Positions 8,647-18,387 of a DNA stretch of 64,000 nucleotides are shown here, piece by piece; positions within the stretch are counted from its first letter, which is position 1, and each line of letters starts with the position of its first letter. The DNA lies in contig NZ_CP037423.1 of assembly GCF_007754155.1 (NCBI RefSeq), positions 2,108,001 through 2,172,000 on the forward strand, given 5' to 3'. The position numbers and the translations under genes are program-made. The notes beneath the pieces are model-generated. The model did not search any database and was not told the origin of the DNA. It worked only from the letters and a program-made list of their open reading frames with translations. Source of the DNA: Stieleria neptunia. GTDB taxonomy: Bacteria; Planctomycetota; Planctomycetia; Pirellulales; Pirellulaceae.

Positions 8647-10278
8647 TTGATTGAAATCCTGCGACGCAGGCGATTTTCTACCCTTTTTCGCTCGGAGACC
8701 AGCCCGTTGCTTCACGTGTCGAGAGCCATTTCCGGTCGGCGGCAAACCAGTCTAGCCGGCGGTGAAGGGACCGCAGGGCGACTTTTCCAGCTGTGCGTGC
8801 TGGCCGGAGCCCTGTTTTTTGCTGATTTTAGTCACGCCCAGCCATCGGGGACGACGTTCGATCCGAACCTGGGCGGCAGCCTGATCGGGGCCCCTTCATC
8901 CGATCCGTACCAAATGGTCGCACCCGCCGTGGGAAGCCCCTCTTCGGCGGTTTTACCGGCCGCCGGTGGTCTTTTTGCCGGTCGTCCGGCGGTGGACAGT
9001 CGGTCGCCTGGCGGCTCCGATCCGTATGCCATCGGCCCGACGACCGTTGCCCAGGCGGTGTCTCCGGCCGCCGCCCAGTTGAATGCGCCGCTGCTGAACG
9101 GGCCACTGCTGAACGGGCCGCTCTTCCAGGGCGGACCGATTGACAACAGCCTGCGTCAATGGGATCCGCTGCTGCCAGGCTTTCAAAACCGCATCGACTC
9201 GCGGCTTTTCCTTCGCGCCGAGTCTCTGCTTTGGGATGTGTCGGGAATGGACGCCCCGCCCCTGGTCACGACCAGTCCCGACGGCACCGGCCAAGACATC
9301 GCCGCCACGCTCGGTCAAGCCGGCACCTCGGTTGCATTCGGCGGCAAGACGCTCAACGACGGTTCGACCGGCGGATTCTTGATCGGCGGCGGCCTTTGGA
9401 TTTCACCGGAACGAAACTTCGCGATCGAAACCGAGTACTTCCAATTGTCTGAATTCGATGACGGCTACAACGGATCCAGTGACGGCGCGGTGATCCTGGG
9501 ACGGCCGTACTTCGACGTCACCCAAGGTGGCGAGGCCGCTGAGCTGATCGCCTATCCGGGGTTGGTCAGCGGCGACGTTGGCGTCAGGACCGAGTCCAAC
9601 CTGCGATCGTTCTTGATCGACGGACGCGTCTCGCTTTGCCCCACGCACGGCGCCTGTTGCCAGCAATGTGGACTGCGTGACCGTACCGATTGGATCATCG
9701 GTTACCGCAACATTCGTCTTCGCGATTCGCTGTCGATCGTTGAAAACCGACGTCGCGAACTCAGTAATGACCCGCGAATGTTTGCCTCATCGGATCAATT
9801 TCAAACGACCAATCAATTCAACGGACTTCAACTGGGCATCGTGCATCGTATGCTGCTTCAACGAGCCTGGTTGGAAACGTCCATGCGCGTCGCCCTCGGC
9901 AACACCGAACAAACGCTGCGGGTTGCCGGCAGCACCACCATCGAAGATCAGGGGACGAGTGCAACTTACGACGCCGGACTGTTGGCGCAGCACACCAACA
10001 GTGGCACGCGGTCTCGCGATGAGTTCGCACTGGTCCCCGAGTTAGGCGTCCGATTGGGAATCCGTTTGACCGATCGGCTGCATGCAAACATCGGCTACTC
10101 GGTGCTCTATCTGCCCAACGTGATTCGTGCGTCCGAGCAAATCGACCGGGACTTGAACCCTGGGCTGGTACCGCCGGGAACGGATCCGCTGGCCGGTGCG
10201 CTGCGGCCACGCGTGTTGTGGGTCCAATCGGACTATCTGGCCCACGGTCTGCATCTGGGCGGTGAATTGAACTTCTGA
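8647..10278 (+). CDS. BBP7-family outer-membrane beta-barrel protein
   Basis: A 543-residue exported protein. The signal peptide core is LCVLAGALFFADFSHA ahead of QPSG. A Pro/Gly/Ala-rich N-terminal segment is followed by the phrase LFLRAESLLWDVSGMDAPPL, characteristic of the planctomycete BBP7 barrel family, and by alternating strands to the C-terminus (GLHLGGELNF ends as an outer-membrane strand). The start is uncertain: TTG at 8647 gives a very long leader and GTG at 8716 is an equally open alternative; neither has a clear ribosome-binding site. A paired-Cys cluster (CPTHGACCQQCG) sits near the middle. Its role is unknown, presumably outer-membrane structure or transport. Confidence 0.8.
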   Translation: MIEILRRRRFSTLFRSETSPLLHVSRAISGRRQTSLAGGEGTAGRLFQLCVLAGALFFADFSHAQPSGTTFDPNLGGSLIGAPSSDPYQMVAPAVGSPSSAVLPAAGGLFAGRPAVDSRSPGGSDPYAIGPTTVAQAVSPAAAQLNAPLLNGPLLNGPLFQGGPIDNSLRQWDPLLPGFQNRIDSRLFLRAESLLWDVSGMDAPPLVTTSPDGTGQDIAATLGQAGTSVAFGGKTLNDGSTGGFLIGGGLWISPERNFAIETEYFQLSEFDDGYNGSSDGAVILGRPYFDVTQGGEAAELIAYPGLVSGDVGVRTESNLRSFLIDGRVSLCPTHGACCQQCGLRDRTDWIIGYRNIRLRDSLSIVENRRRELSNDPRMFASSDQFQTTNQFNGLQLGIVHRMLLQRAWLETSMRVALGNTEQTLRVAGSTTIEDQGTSATYDAGLLAQHTNSGTRSRDEFALVPELGVRLGIRLTDRLHANIGYSVLYLPNVIRASEQIDRDLNPGLVPPGTDPLAGALRPRVLWVQSDYLAHGLHLGGELNF

Positions 10279-10285
10279 GGCTCCA

Positions 10286-11929
10286 TCACATCGATTCCAT
10301 CAGACTGCTGATCAGGGGCAGCAATTGTTTTTTGCGGCTGACGACGCCGTCGAGTTGGTAGAGGCGGTCTTCGAGTTCGGGATAGTTGATGTCCTCCCAA
10401 CCTTTCGGTTCACTGCTCATCATCAACAGGCTGCCGTTGCTGACGATGTCGGTGACCAACAGGGCGCTGAAGTCGAGCTTTTGCTCCTGGGCCATGCTCT
10501 CCAGCGCGCCGAACAATTCGTCTTTGCGTTCCCAGAACAAATCGAAACCGATCTCTTCGATTTGCGAAATGGAGAACGCGTGCCCGGACTCTTCGAAGTG
10601 CTTGCAGTCCTCTCGGACGACTTGGCCGGGCGAGCAGGTGCGGAGGGCCGAGCCGACTTGGAAAAATTCTTCGGCGAACGATTCCAACGGCATCGGGCAA
10701 AACTGCTGCAGCCATTGCAACATCTCGCGGTCGGTGTTGGTGGTCGTCGGCGAACGCAAGTAAAGCGTGTCACTGATCATCCCGGACGCCATGCAAATCG
10801 CAATGCCCGACTCGGGATCCATGTGGGCCTGGCGATACATTTTCGCAACCAGGGTGCAGGTCGATCCGACCGGCTCCATCGTCAATCGAATCGGCTCGGT
10901 CGATTTAAGCGATCCGCCCAAGCGGTGATGGTCCAGCACCTCGATGATTCTCGCCTCGTCGGCGCCGGGGACGGCTTGGCCCAGTTCGTTGTGGTCGACC
11001 AGCACCAGTTCGGTTTTGGGCGGGTTGACCAAGTCGCTCTTGCTGAGCACGCCGACCAATTGCCCGTCCTCCAAGACGGGGAACACGGCCTGCGGCGAAC
11101 GAAAGATCTTTTCGCGGGCCTCGGTGACGGGCATCCGTGCGGGGAGCGAGACGAACTCCTCTTCGACCACATCGCCGATCAACTGTGCCGACTTGATTCG
11201 CATCGTTGTCGTGGCGGTATCGAACGGGCTGACCAAGACGGTGATCCCCCGCGCCTTGGCCAGTTGCATCAGCCCATCGGACAATTGATAGCCTCCCGTC
11301 ACGATCAACGCGCGGACGCCGAGTTCGAGGGCCGGCAACTGCACGGTCGGGCGATCGCCGCTGACGACCAGCAATTTTTCGGCGGGGAATTGCTTGATGT
11401 GGTCGGTGAACCCGCCGGCGCTCATCGCCCCCACGCTGACGATCAAATCTTCGTCGACGTCCGGGTTGACCGCGTGCAGGAACGTCCCGCCGAGCACCGA
11501 AGCGATCTTGCTGAGGTTGGTGCGCACCTGACGCGCCTTGAGCGGATCGACGCCGCTGTTGAGCACCAGTTCCAAGATATCCAACAGCGAGACGATTCCC
11601 GACAGTTTGCCGTCCGGTTCGACCACCGGAATGCTCCGCAATCCGCGCTCGTCCATCCGGCGATAGACGTCATAAAACACTTCGTCGCGATGGGCCAGCG
11701 TGACATCGGTCTGGCAGACGTCCTCGACCAAGGCGTGCACGTCCATCATGATCCGCGGCGCCGAAAGCTTGGCGATCTTTAACGCATATTCGGTCCGCTG
11801 GTTGGGCGGTCCGCAGCTTGCCGCGATCGCGTCGGGACGCGTCGTTCGTCGCAAGAAATCCGCGTAGGCGATTGCCGCACAGATCGCATCGGTGTCGGGG
11901 TTACGATGACCAAAAACGAATAAAGGCAT
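10286..11929 (-). CDS. ppaC: Manganese-dependent family II inorganic pyrophosphatase with CBS and DRTGG domains
   Basis: 547 residues, against about 310 for the catalytic core alone; the extra length is a regulatory insert. The N-terminal DHH part has GHRNPDTDAICAA. A first CBS motif follows (about 65-125), then a DRTGG-like segment, a second CBS motif (about 245-300), and the core resumes with VDHNELGQAV, DHHRLGG and a C-terminal DHHA2 part. All metal ligands of the family appear present. CBS-containing family II enzymes hydrolyse PPi under control of adenine nucleotides bound at the CBS pair. The stop is 7 bp from that of the convergent BBP7 gene. Confidence 0.92.
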   Translation of the reverse strand: MPLFVFGHRNPDTDAICAAIAYADFLRRTTRPDAIAASCGPPNQRTEYALKIAKLSAPRIMMDVHALVEDVCQTDVTLAHRDEVFYDVYRRMDERGLRSIPVVEPDGKLSGIVSLLDILELVLNSGVDPLKARQVRTNLSKIASVLGGTFLHAVNPDVDEDLIVSVGAMSAGGFTDHIKQFPAEKLLVVSGDRPTVQLPALELGVRALIVTGGYQLSDGLMQLAKARGITVLVSPFDTATTTMRIKSAQLIGDVVEEEFVSLPARMPVTEAREKIFRSPQAVFPVLEDGQLVGVLSKSDLVNPPKTELVLVDHNELGQAVPGADEARIIEVLDHHRLGGSLKSTEPIRLTMEPVGSTCTLVAKMYRQAHMDPESGIAICMASGMISDTLYLRSPTTTNTDREMLQWLQQFCPMPLESFAEEFFQVGSALRTCSPGQVVREDCKHFEESGHAFSISQIEEIGFDLFWERKDELFGALESMAQEQKLDFSALLVTDIVSNGSLLMMSSEPKGWEDINYPELEDRLYQLDGVVSRKKQLLPLISSLMESM

Positions 11930-12001
11930 GAGACGCGATTGGAAGAGAACGGTGATCGGGACCGGCAGGCATTGTCATCGCAATCGCTTTCAACGTCGAT
12001 C

Positions 12002-12553
12002 CTATGCGGCCAAGATTTCCGCCGCTCGCCGGAAAATCGCCTCGGGGTCGCTCATCCGACCGACCCCTTTGACGCGACACGATAGCCATCCCGAGTCGGG
12101 GCCGATCAGCAGGCAGCCGTCGGCAGCCAATTGGGCCACGTTGCGGGCGACCGACGGTTTGTTCCACATCGGATCGCTCATCGCCGGCGCAACCAGGACC
12201 GGAGCGGTGTTTTGCAGGTACAGCGTGCTGACCAGATCGTCGGCAATGCCGTTGGAAAATTTTGCGATCAAATTGGCGGTCGCCGGCGCCACGATCATCA
12301 GGTCCACGTCGAGGGCCAGTTCGATGTGTGACCCGAGCGGATGGTTGACGTGAAAGCTGTCCAGGCCGACCGGCCGACCGGACAGGGCCGCCAAGGTGGG
12401 TGGCCCCAGAAACTCGGTCGCCGAACGGGTCATCGCCGTCTGTACCCGGTGGCCGGCTTGGGCCAGCCGGCTGCACAGCATGGCGGCTTTATAGGCGGCG
12501 ATCCCGCCACCGACGGCCAGCAGAATTCGCTTGGAATCAACGGGGTCCGGCAT
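12002..12553 (-). CDS. coaC: Phosphopantothenoylcysteine decarboxylase (stand-alone CoaC-type flavoprotein)
   Basis: A 183-residue HFCD flavoprotein, equivalent to the N-terminal half of bacterial CoaBC; no CoaB half is fused or adjacent. Seen: GGGIAAYKA at the N-terminus, the conserved His in GSHIELA, APATANLIAKFSNGIADD (FMN site), and the Cys region GPDSGWLSC...GVGRM. The motif that is normally PAMN-x2-M reads PAMSDPMW, so Ser replaces the Asn regarded as needed for decarboxylation. It lies downstream of yicC-gmk-rpoZ, the order also found as yloC-gmk-rpoZ-coaBC in Firmicutes, but 474 bp of repeats separate it. Confidence 0.82.
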   Translation of the reverse strand: MPDPVDSKRILLAVGGGIAAYKAAMLCSRLAQAGHRVQTAMTRSATEFLGPPTLAALSGRPVGLDSFHVNHPLGSHIELALDVDLMIVAPATANLIAKFSNGIADDLVSTLYLQNTAPVLVAPAMSDPMWNKPSVARNVAQLAADGCLLIGPDSGWLSCRVKGVGRMSDPEAIFRRAAEILAA

Positions 12554-12691
12554 GGCACAGATTTAATAAAGGCGAGAGACACGTACCGGACGAAATGCTT
12601 GACGGCCCGTTGATCCAGTGGGGGCGGTCAGCGGATGGGGTTGTGCGACGTCGTTTCTCGATCGTCGAGGCTTGTCCTGCAAAACATTTGT

Positions 12692-12860
12692 CAGCGGTAG
12701 GGCGCAAGCCCTCCGGTCTTTCACGGTGTTTTTGAATCGTCGAGCGGAAAAGGGGTCAGGTACCAAAAACCAAATGGCCCGCAGGGTGCTTCGCATTTTT
12801 GTACCTGACCCCTTTTCCGCGGTACTTGTTTTTGAATCGCGACCGGACGGCTCGCGGGCT
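12692..12860. repeat. Dispersed repeat family D, interrupted copy
   Basis: The left part reads AGCGGTAGGGCGCAAGCCCT...CACGGTG, the right part GACCGGACGGCTCGCG. In uninterrupted copies (58112-58198 and 60112-60190) these are contiguous across TTTTTGAA. Here an 88-base block separates them and the 12-mer GTTTTTGAATCG appears on both sides (12728-12739 and 12828-12839), as expected for a target duplication. Confidence 0.7.
12739..12825. repeat. REP-like palindromic element E, copy 1
   Basis: Perfect 26-bp arms (12744-12769 and 12795-12820, core GGGGTCAGGTACC) around a short GC-rich loop, with outer ends GTCGAGCGG and CCGCGGTAC. The second copy is at 58228-58315 in the opposite orientation. The GGGGTCAGG core is common in REP elements mobilised by Y1-type (RAYT) transposases; no such transposase is in the window. 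Confidence 0.8.
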
Positions 12861-12869
12861 GTCGGTTTT

Positions 12870-12937
12870 GTGAGCCGCGACGCGTAAGCGGCCGGGCACT
12901 GCGACGCCCGCCCGAGGCCTGACGGCCAGCGGCTCAC
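12870..12937. repeat. Dispersed palindromic repeat, family A, copy 2
   Basis: Very similar to 1056-1124: GTGAGCCGC at one end, GCGGCTCAC at the other, and the same inner CGCCCGCCCGAGGCCTGACG. Confidence 0.8.
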
Positions 12938-13027
12938 CATTAACGCAGCAGATCCCGACTCAATCGACAGCCCGATCGCGCCGTTCCGCTAACACCTTCG
13001 GAACCTGGATCGGCGCCGATCCACGTG

Positions 13028-13306
13028 CTACAGGTCCGCGGCGTCCAGGTCGGGGGACTCGGCGGCGGCGATCGTCGCATCCAAGTCCATCTCTTGGACT
13101 TGCTCGACTTCGTTTTCCATGTTCAGTACGATCTTGTCCTGCATGATTTCCTGCAGCACGATCGACATTTTGTCATGCGTGTCGACGTTGACCAGCGCGC
13201 GGCTGCCCTGGTTCAACTGGACGAGCCGCTTTTGAATCAAAGTGCTCAACTTGAATCGACCGCCGACCTTGTTGACGGTCTCTTCGTCTTTTAGTTCTTC
13301 GAGCAT
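13028..13306 (-). CDS. rpoZ: DNA-directed RNA polymerase omega subunit
   Basis: A 92-residue protein with the omega signature: [19 protein letters not shown], then LNQGSRALV. Omega aids beta' folding and core assembly and, in many bacteria, takes part in ppGpp binding. The C-terminal third is acidic ([20 protein letters not shown]). The start overlaps the gmk stop by 16 bp, and the gmk-rpoZ order is widely conserved, which supports a call that would be weaker from such a short protein alone. Confidence 0.9.
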   Translation of the reverse strand: MLEELKDEETVNKVGGRFKLSTLIQKRLVQLNQGSRALVNVDTHDKMSIVLQEIMQDKIVLNMENEVEQVQEMDLDATIAAAESPDLDAADL

Positions 13307-13893
13307 GTGTGTTTCTCCTGATGGTCTCTGAGGATTTGGCAGACTTGGGCGACGGCCGCGTCGACCGAGCCGTTAATGATTTCGTATTGGTAGCGATGCA
13401 CGAACCGCATCTCACCCGCGGCCGTCTCCAAACGGCTCTGAATCGCGGCTTCGGTTTCGGTCCCCCGGTCGCGGAGACGACGTTCCAATTCGTCCATGCC
13501 GCCGGGGTGGATGAACAACGAAATGGGATCGGTCTCCAGATGCTCCATCACCTCAATCGCGCCCTGAACGTCGATTTCCAGGATGATCCAATTTCCCGCG
13601 GCGAGCCCGTCGGCGACTTCACTGCGTAGCGTCCCGTACCAGTGTCCCTTGCCGAACACCTCTTTGCATTCAAGAAAGGCGTCTTGATCGCGAAGTTCTC
13701 GGAAACGTTGCTGTGACAGGAAATGATATTCGGTTCCGTCTCGTTCGCCAGGGCGCGGAGCCCGGGTGGTCGCCGAGACGCTCAAACGCAAGGGCAGGTC
13801 GCAATCGGACAGCAATCGTCGCGTCACCGTCGACTTTCCGGCGCCGCTGGGCCCGGAAATGATGATCAGACGTGGAGAGGTTGGTTCAGCCAT
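13291..13893 (-). CDS. gmk: Guanylate kinase
   Basis: Phosphorylates GMP to GDP with ATP. The 200-residue length is standard. The P-loop is GPSGAGKST near residue 14; the GMP-binding segment includes [19 protein letters not shown] and FLE; the lid region has [13 protein letters not shown]. It sits between yicC (22 bp upstream) and rpoZ (16-bp overlap), the classical arrangement. Confidence 0.97.
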   Translation of the reverse strand: MAEPTSPRLIIISGPSGAGKSTVTRRLLSDCDLPLRLSVSATTRAPRPGERDGTEYHFLSQQRFRELRDQDAFLECKEVFGKGHWYGTLRSEVADGLAAGNWIILEIDVQGAIEVMEHLETDPISLFIHPGGMDELERRLRDRGTETEAAIQSRLETAAGEMRFVHRYQYEIINGSVDAAVAQVCQILRDHQEKHTCSKN

Positions 13894-13915
13894 CGTTCAT
13901 GCTCCGCCCACAGGG

Positions 13916-14881
13916 CTACTCCAGGTTTTGGACCAGTTCGCGCATCCGCTCGATCGCACATTTGATTTCGACCACGATCGCCGAAACCTCGGCGTGGGCG
14001 GATTTAGAACCGATCGTGTTGGTTTCGCGGAACATCTCCTGGATGATGAAATCCAGTTTTCGGCCCACCGGTTCGTCGCGCCCGGATTGCTTGTCGCCGT
14101 CGGGGCTCTCCCCCCGTAACACGGCCTGGAAAAGTTTCAAATGACTGTCCAGGCGGGTGATTTCCTCGCTGACGTCCGCCTTGTCGGCATACACCTGGAC
14201 TTCGCGAAGCAGATCGACCGGATTGACCTCGGCATCGTATTGGGCCAACACCCGCTGGACTTTCGCTTCCAGCCGGACCCGATAACTTTCCGCCGCCTGG
14301 GGGGCCAGCGTCTCGATCGCTCGCACGTGCGCCGCGATCGTCTCGCAATCGCCGAGTAGTGTTTCGGCCATGTGCGCGCCTTCTTGCTCGCGCATCTCGA
14401 TCAGGTTTTCCAGCGCCGCGATGACGACCCGCCGGGCTTGCTGGAATACTTTTTCGGCATCATCGCCCTTCGGCCGCGCTCCGGTCTGGACCCCGGGCAG
14501 GTTCATCAAGGCGGCGACGTCGAGCGAAACATTCGCATCGGCGTCCACCCCGGACTGCTCCATCGCCGATTTGCACTGGCGAATGTAGCCGGCCAGCACG
14601 GTGTCGTTGATCTGCACCGGCGTTTGGCCTTGCTGGTGCTCCAGGTTGATCGACAGGTTGATCGAGCCGCGGTGCAAGTGTTCTCGGACCACCGATTCGA
14701 TCAGCGCTTCGCTGCCCGAGAGTGAATCCGGGGTCCGCACCGAACACTTGAATCCACGGTTGTTGACCGTCCGCAACTCGACCGTGACGGTCCCGATGTC
14801 CGTCTTTCCCGCGGCCCTTCCCTGGCCGGTCATGCTGCGGATGCCGCAGGCGGGCGCGAGGGTCGAGGTGGCTTGTGTCAT
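13916..14881 (-). CDS. yicC: YicC/YloC-family endoribonuclease-like protein
   Basis: A 321-residue protein. The conserved N-terminus IRSMTGQGRA occurs after 13 extra residues, and the C-terminal half has the family's VDLLREVQVYADKADVSEE and the closing RDEPVGRKLDFIIQEMFRE. YicC proteins have been described as endoribonucleases acting on small RNAs in enterobacteria; that role is not established here. It heads the yicC-gmk-rpoZ run, with gmk starting 22 bp downstream. Confidence 0.9.
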   Translation of the reverse strand: MTQATSTLAPACGIRSMTGQGRAAGKTDIGTVTVELRTVNNRGFKCSVRTPDSLSGSEALIESVVREHLHRGSINLSINLEHQQGQTPVQINDTVLAGYIRQCKSAMEQSGVDADANVSLDVAALMNLPGVQTGARPKGDDAEKVFQQARRVVIAALENLIEMREQEGAHMAETLLGDCETIAAHVRAIETLAPQAAESYRVRLEAKVQRVLAQYDAEVNPVDLLREVQVYADKADVSEEITRLDSHLKLFQAVLRGESPDGDKQSGRDEPVGRKLDFIIQEMFRETNTIGSKSAHAEVSAIVVEIKCAIERMRELVQNLE

Positions 14882-15075
14882 GCGGCGTCAATGTGGATCA
14901 GTGGCATGTAATTCGATGCCGGGGGAGAAGAAATGGAGGCCTTCCGCGTTCGCAAGAAACCTGCAAGGCGGCCGCCCTCGTTGCGTCGCGCCGCCCTTGC
15001 GGGACGGCCTGGGCGGGACGGGCCTTTGCGGGACAGGGACGCAGGTGTTGCCCGATCGCTGTGTCGGCGCGGCGA

Positions 15076-15672
15076 CTACTCGGGCGTTGCCTCAGACGTC
15101 TCCGCTGGGGTTTCGTCCGCTGGTGTTTCGTCCGGCGTCTCTTCGGTGCTCTCTTCTGCGGTGGCGGTTTCGGCCGGTGTCAATTCCATCGTGGGCGTTC
15201 CGGTCGCCGGTTCGCTTTCGCTGTCCGCTGCGGCATCTCCATCCGCTGCGGCATCTTCATCGGATTCCGCCGGCTCGTCGGACAGCAATCCGCTCAGACC
15301 GCTCAGACCACTACTGCCGGTGGTTCCGGTGGTTTCATCGGCGGATGATTTCAGTGCGGGGGTGTCGTCGACCGTGTAGTCGGCGTCGTCGGCGGTCAGC
15401 GGCGGGACGCCCAGGGAGTACATCGCGATGGCACAGACCAAGCCCCAGATGACCGCCGAAACGGCGGTGATCAGGGTGAACGTGTCGCCGGCTTTGCTGC
15501 CGAAGGCACTTTGACCGCCGGGGCCGCCCAGGGCGCCGGTCAATCCGCCACCCTTGCCGCGCTGGACAAGGATCAGCAGGATTAAAAACACCGAGAGGAT
15601 GAACATCAGCCAGCCCAGTGCGGCGCTGCCGAGTGAACCCAGGATCAAGGTCTGATTGGTAAGCGTGGTCAT
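15076..15672 (-). CDS. secG: Preprotein translocase subunit SecG with a long acidic tail
   Basis: SecG is the small accessory subunit of SecYEG. Two membrane helices are visible (about residues 18-38 and 64-86) with the conserved loop [20 protein letters not shown] between them. At 198 residues it is over twice the usual 75-110: the extra ~110 residues are Glu/Asp/Thr/Ser/Pro-rich and low-complexity ([20 protein letters not shown]), presumably disordered. It follows tpiA on the same strand with a 45-bp gap, which suggests co-transcription. Confidence 0.88.
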   Translation of the reverse strand: MTTLTNQTLILGSLGSAALGWLMFILSVFLILLILVQRGKGGGLTGALGGPGGQSAFGSKAGDTFTLITAVSAVIWGLVCAIAMYSLGVPPLTADDADYTVDDTPALKSSADETTGTTGSSGLSGLSGLLSDEPAESDEDAAADGDAAADSESEPATGTPTMELTPAETATAEESTEETPDETPADETPAETSEATPE

Positions 15673-15717
15673 TGCGAATCCGTTGTCTGTCTCTGGACGG
15701 TAGGGGGGCTGCTTGGA

Positions 15718-16469
<752 letters not shown>

Positions 16470-16473
<4 letters not shown>

Positions 16474-17507
16474 GCTGTCTTCTCCGGCAAGGGTGAAAGG
16501 GTCTTTCCAAGGAGGGCGGCGAGCGACTTCAGTTGGCTCGCTAATTCGGCATATTGTTCGGGCAGCAACGCTTGCGGGCCGTCACTCTTGGCGACTTCCG
16601 GGCAATCGTGCACTTCGATGTGGACCCCGTCGGCACCGGCGGCCAAACCGGCCATGGCACAGGCGGGGATCAATTCCGGTTTCCCCGTGGCGTGCGAGGG
16701 GTCGACGATGATCGGCAGGTGGCTGAGTTGCTGGACCAGCGGAACGGCGGCGACGTCGAACAGGTTCCGCGTCGCCGGGTCAAATCCTTTCACGCCGCGC
16801 TCGCACAGCACCACGTTGGGATTGCCTTTGGACAAAATGTATTCGGCACACATCAGCAAGTCGGTCACGGTGGCGGACATGCCGCGTTTGAGCAACACCG
16901 GTCGCTGCGACGCGCCGACTTCATTGAGCAGCGCGAAATTCTGCATGTTTCGGGCCCCGACCTGCAGCATGTCGGCGTATTCGGACACCAATTCGACCAA
17001 CCGCGGATCGGTCACTTCGGTCACGACCGGCATCCCATGGGCGTCGCCGACGTCGCGGAGTCGTTTCAGTCCGGCTTCGCCGAGTCCCTGAAACGCGTAG
17101 GGGCTGGTCCGCGGCTTGTAGGCGCCGCCGCGGAAAATGTTTGCACCGGCCTTGGCGACCTGTTCGGCGATCCGGTGCATGCGGTCTTCTTCTTCGACGC
17201 TGCACGGGCCGGCGATCATGCCGATGTTTCCGCCGCCGATCTTGACGCCACTGACATCGATCACGCTGGATTCGGGGTGGGCCTCCCGGGACGCCAATTT
17301 ATAAGGCGGGAGCACCGGGACGACTTGTGCGACCCCCGGGATGGAACGTACCGATTCCACCACGATCTTGGATTCATCGCCGATGATGCCGATGATCGTC
17401 CGAAACGTGCCCCGCGACAGGTGCGCTTTCAAACCCATCGCTTCGACACGCTCGATGACGTGGTCGACTTGTTCGTCGGTCACTCCGCCCTTGAGAATCA
17501 GAATCAC
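16470..17507 (-). CDS. aroF: 3-deoxy-7-phosphoheptulonate (DAHP) synthase, type I-beta with N-terminal ACT-like domain
   Basis: First step of the shikimate pathway: PEP plus erythrose 4-phosphate to DAHP. 345 residues. Residues 1-70 form a ferredoxin/ACT-like regulatory domain ([13 protein letters not shown]), as in the Thermotoga type, where it mediates Tyr/Phe feedback. The barrel follows with [26 protein letters not shown], the metal-site Cys/His segments and DPSHATGK. The start is GTG at 17507. It is coupled to tpiA by a 4-bp overlap. Confidence 0.95.
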
Positions 17508-17773
17508 GGTGAATGGCTTCGAATGAAAATCGGGAGATCGGGCCGGGAAAGGGGAACGAAGCGGGAGAGTTTAGCGATCGGCAGTGCGGTTCGTCGAGGG
17601 CAAAGGATCGCCGCGGGCAAAGGGCGGGCCGTTTTCCAGCGATTTGGCCCCCCGGGCCCGAATTCCGGTGGCGATTTCCTGCCACGTGGCGGTCTACAGT
17701 GGCCTTGAATTTGCTAGAATGATGCCATTAGGGGCTCATGAGCCGCCCTCGTCTTCTCTTCATACCGGTTGCG

Positions 17774-18271
17774 ATGGACCAGCAATTACTCCGCGGACGT
17801 GTTTCGGCTACCGAGCCGGTGCTTCGCAGTCGCTTACTGCCGCGAATTTCGTTTCAGTCGTTGTTGGTGCTGACCGCGCTTTCGGCGGTCGCGATTGCCG
17901 TCGTGTACGCCGCCGACCAGGGAGGCCCCTACGCCACGGCGGCGGCCGTCGGCCTGTTCTTTGCCCTCTGCATGTTCGTTTGTTCGGCGTTGATCTTCCT
18001 GCTCTCTTGGGCGGTCTCGTTTCTGCCGCGAGTGGCGGGGGGCACGGCCCTGGCCGTCGGCATCGCGCTGGCCCTGTCCCGATTGCTGGGAATCCCGCTG
18101 GGCGTGTTGTCCTTGTTGCAGGAAACGATCTGGTTGATCAATTTTCAAATCATCGGCTGGTTCTTGCTGCTCTATCCGTTCGGAACCCCCGACGATGCCG
18201 ACGCCGCCAGCCCGTTTGCCGACGATCAGCTGCCGCCGCAGATTTTCGCACCGCGGGAGCCATCGAATTGA
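17774..18271 (+). CDS. Small polytopic membrane protein, first gene of an ABC export cluster
   Basis: 165 residues from the ATG at 17774 (MDQQLLRGRV); the frame extends 12 codons upstream. Four hydrophobic helices are seen, including LLVLTALSAVAIAVVYAA, FALCMFVCSALIFLLSWAV, ALAVGIALALSRLLG and IGWFLLLYPFG. The C-terminus is hydrophilic. I do not recognise the family. It lies just ahead of a large membrane protein, an ABC ATPase and an ABC-2 permease on the same strand, which suggests it belongs to that system. Confidence 0.7.
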   Translation: MDQQLLRGRVSATEPVLRSRLLPRISFQSLLVLTALSAVAIAVVYAADQGGPYATAAAVGLFFALCMFVCSALIFLLSWAVSFLPRVAGGTALAVGIALALSRLLGIPLGVLSLLQETIWLINFQIIGWFLLLYPFGTPDDADAASPFADDQLPPQIFAPREPSN

Positions 18272-18387
18272 CCCCCGCGAGGCCCTCCCGAATCGTTCTG
18301 ATCCAGGCCCCGTCCGTTCCGCTGCTGACAGGCGTTCGGCGAATGCACGTGCCGCACCCCCGGTGCCAGCCGGTCGCCGGTCGACGC

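Larger units (their letters stand above)
12554..13027. other. Repeat-filled gap between rpoZ and coaC
   Basis: No gene. From left to right: a family D repeat (12692-12860) interrupted by a palindromic element (12739-12825), then a family A palindrome (12870-12937). The four-gene order around it suggests an operon that has been split by repeat insertions. Confidence 0.7.
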
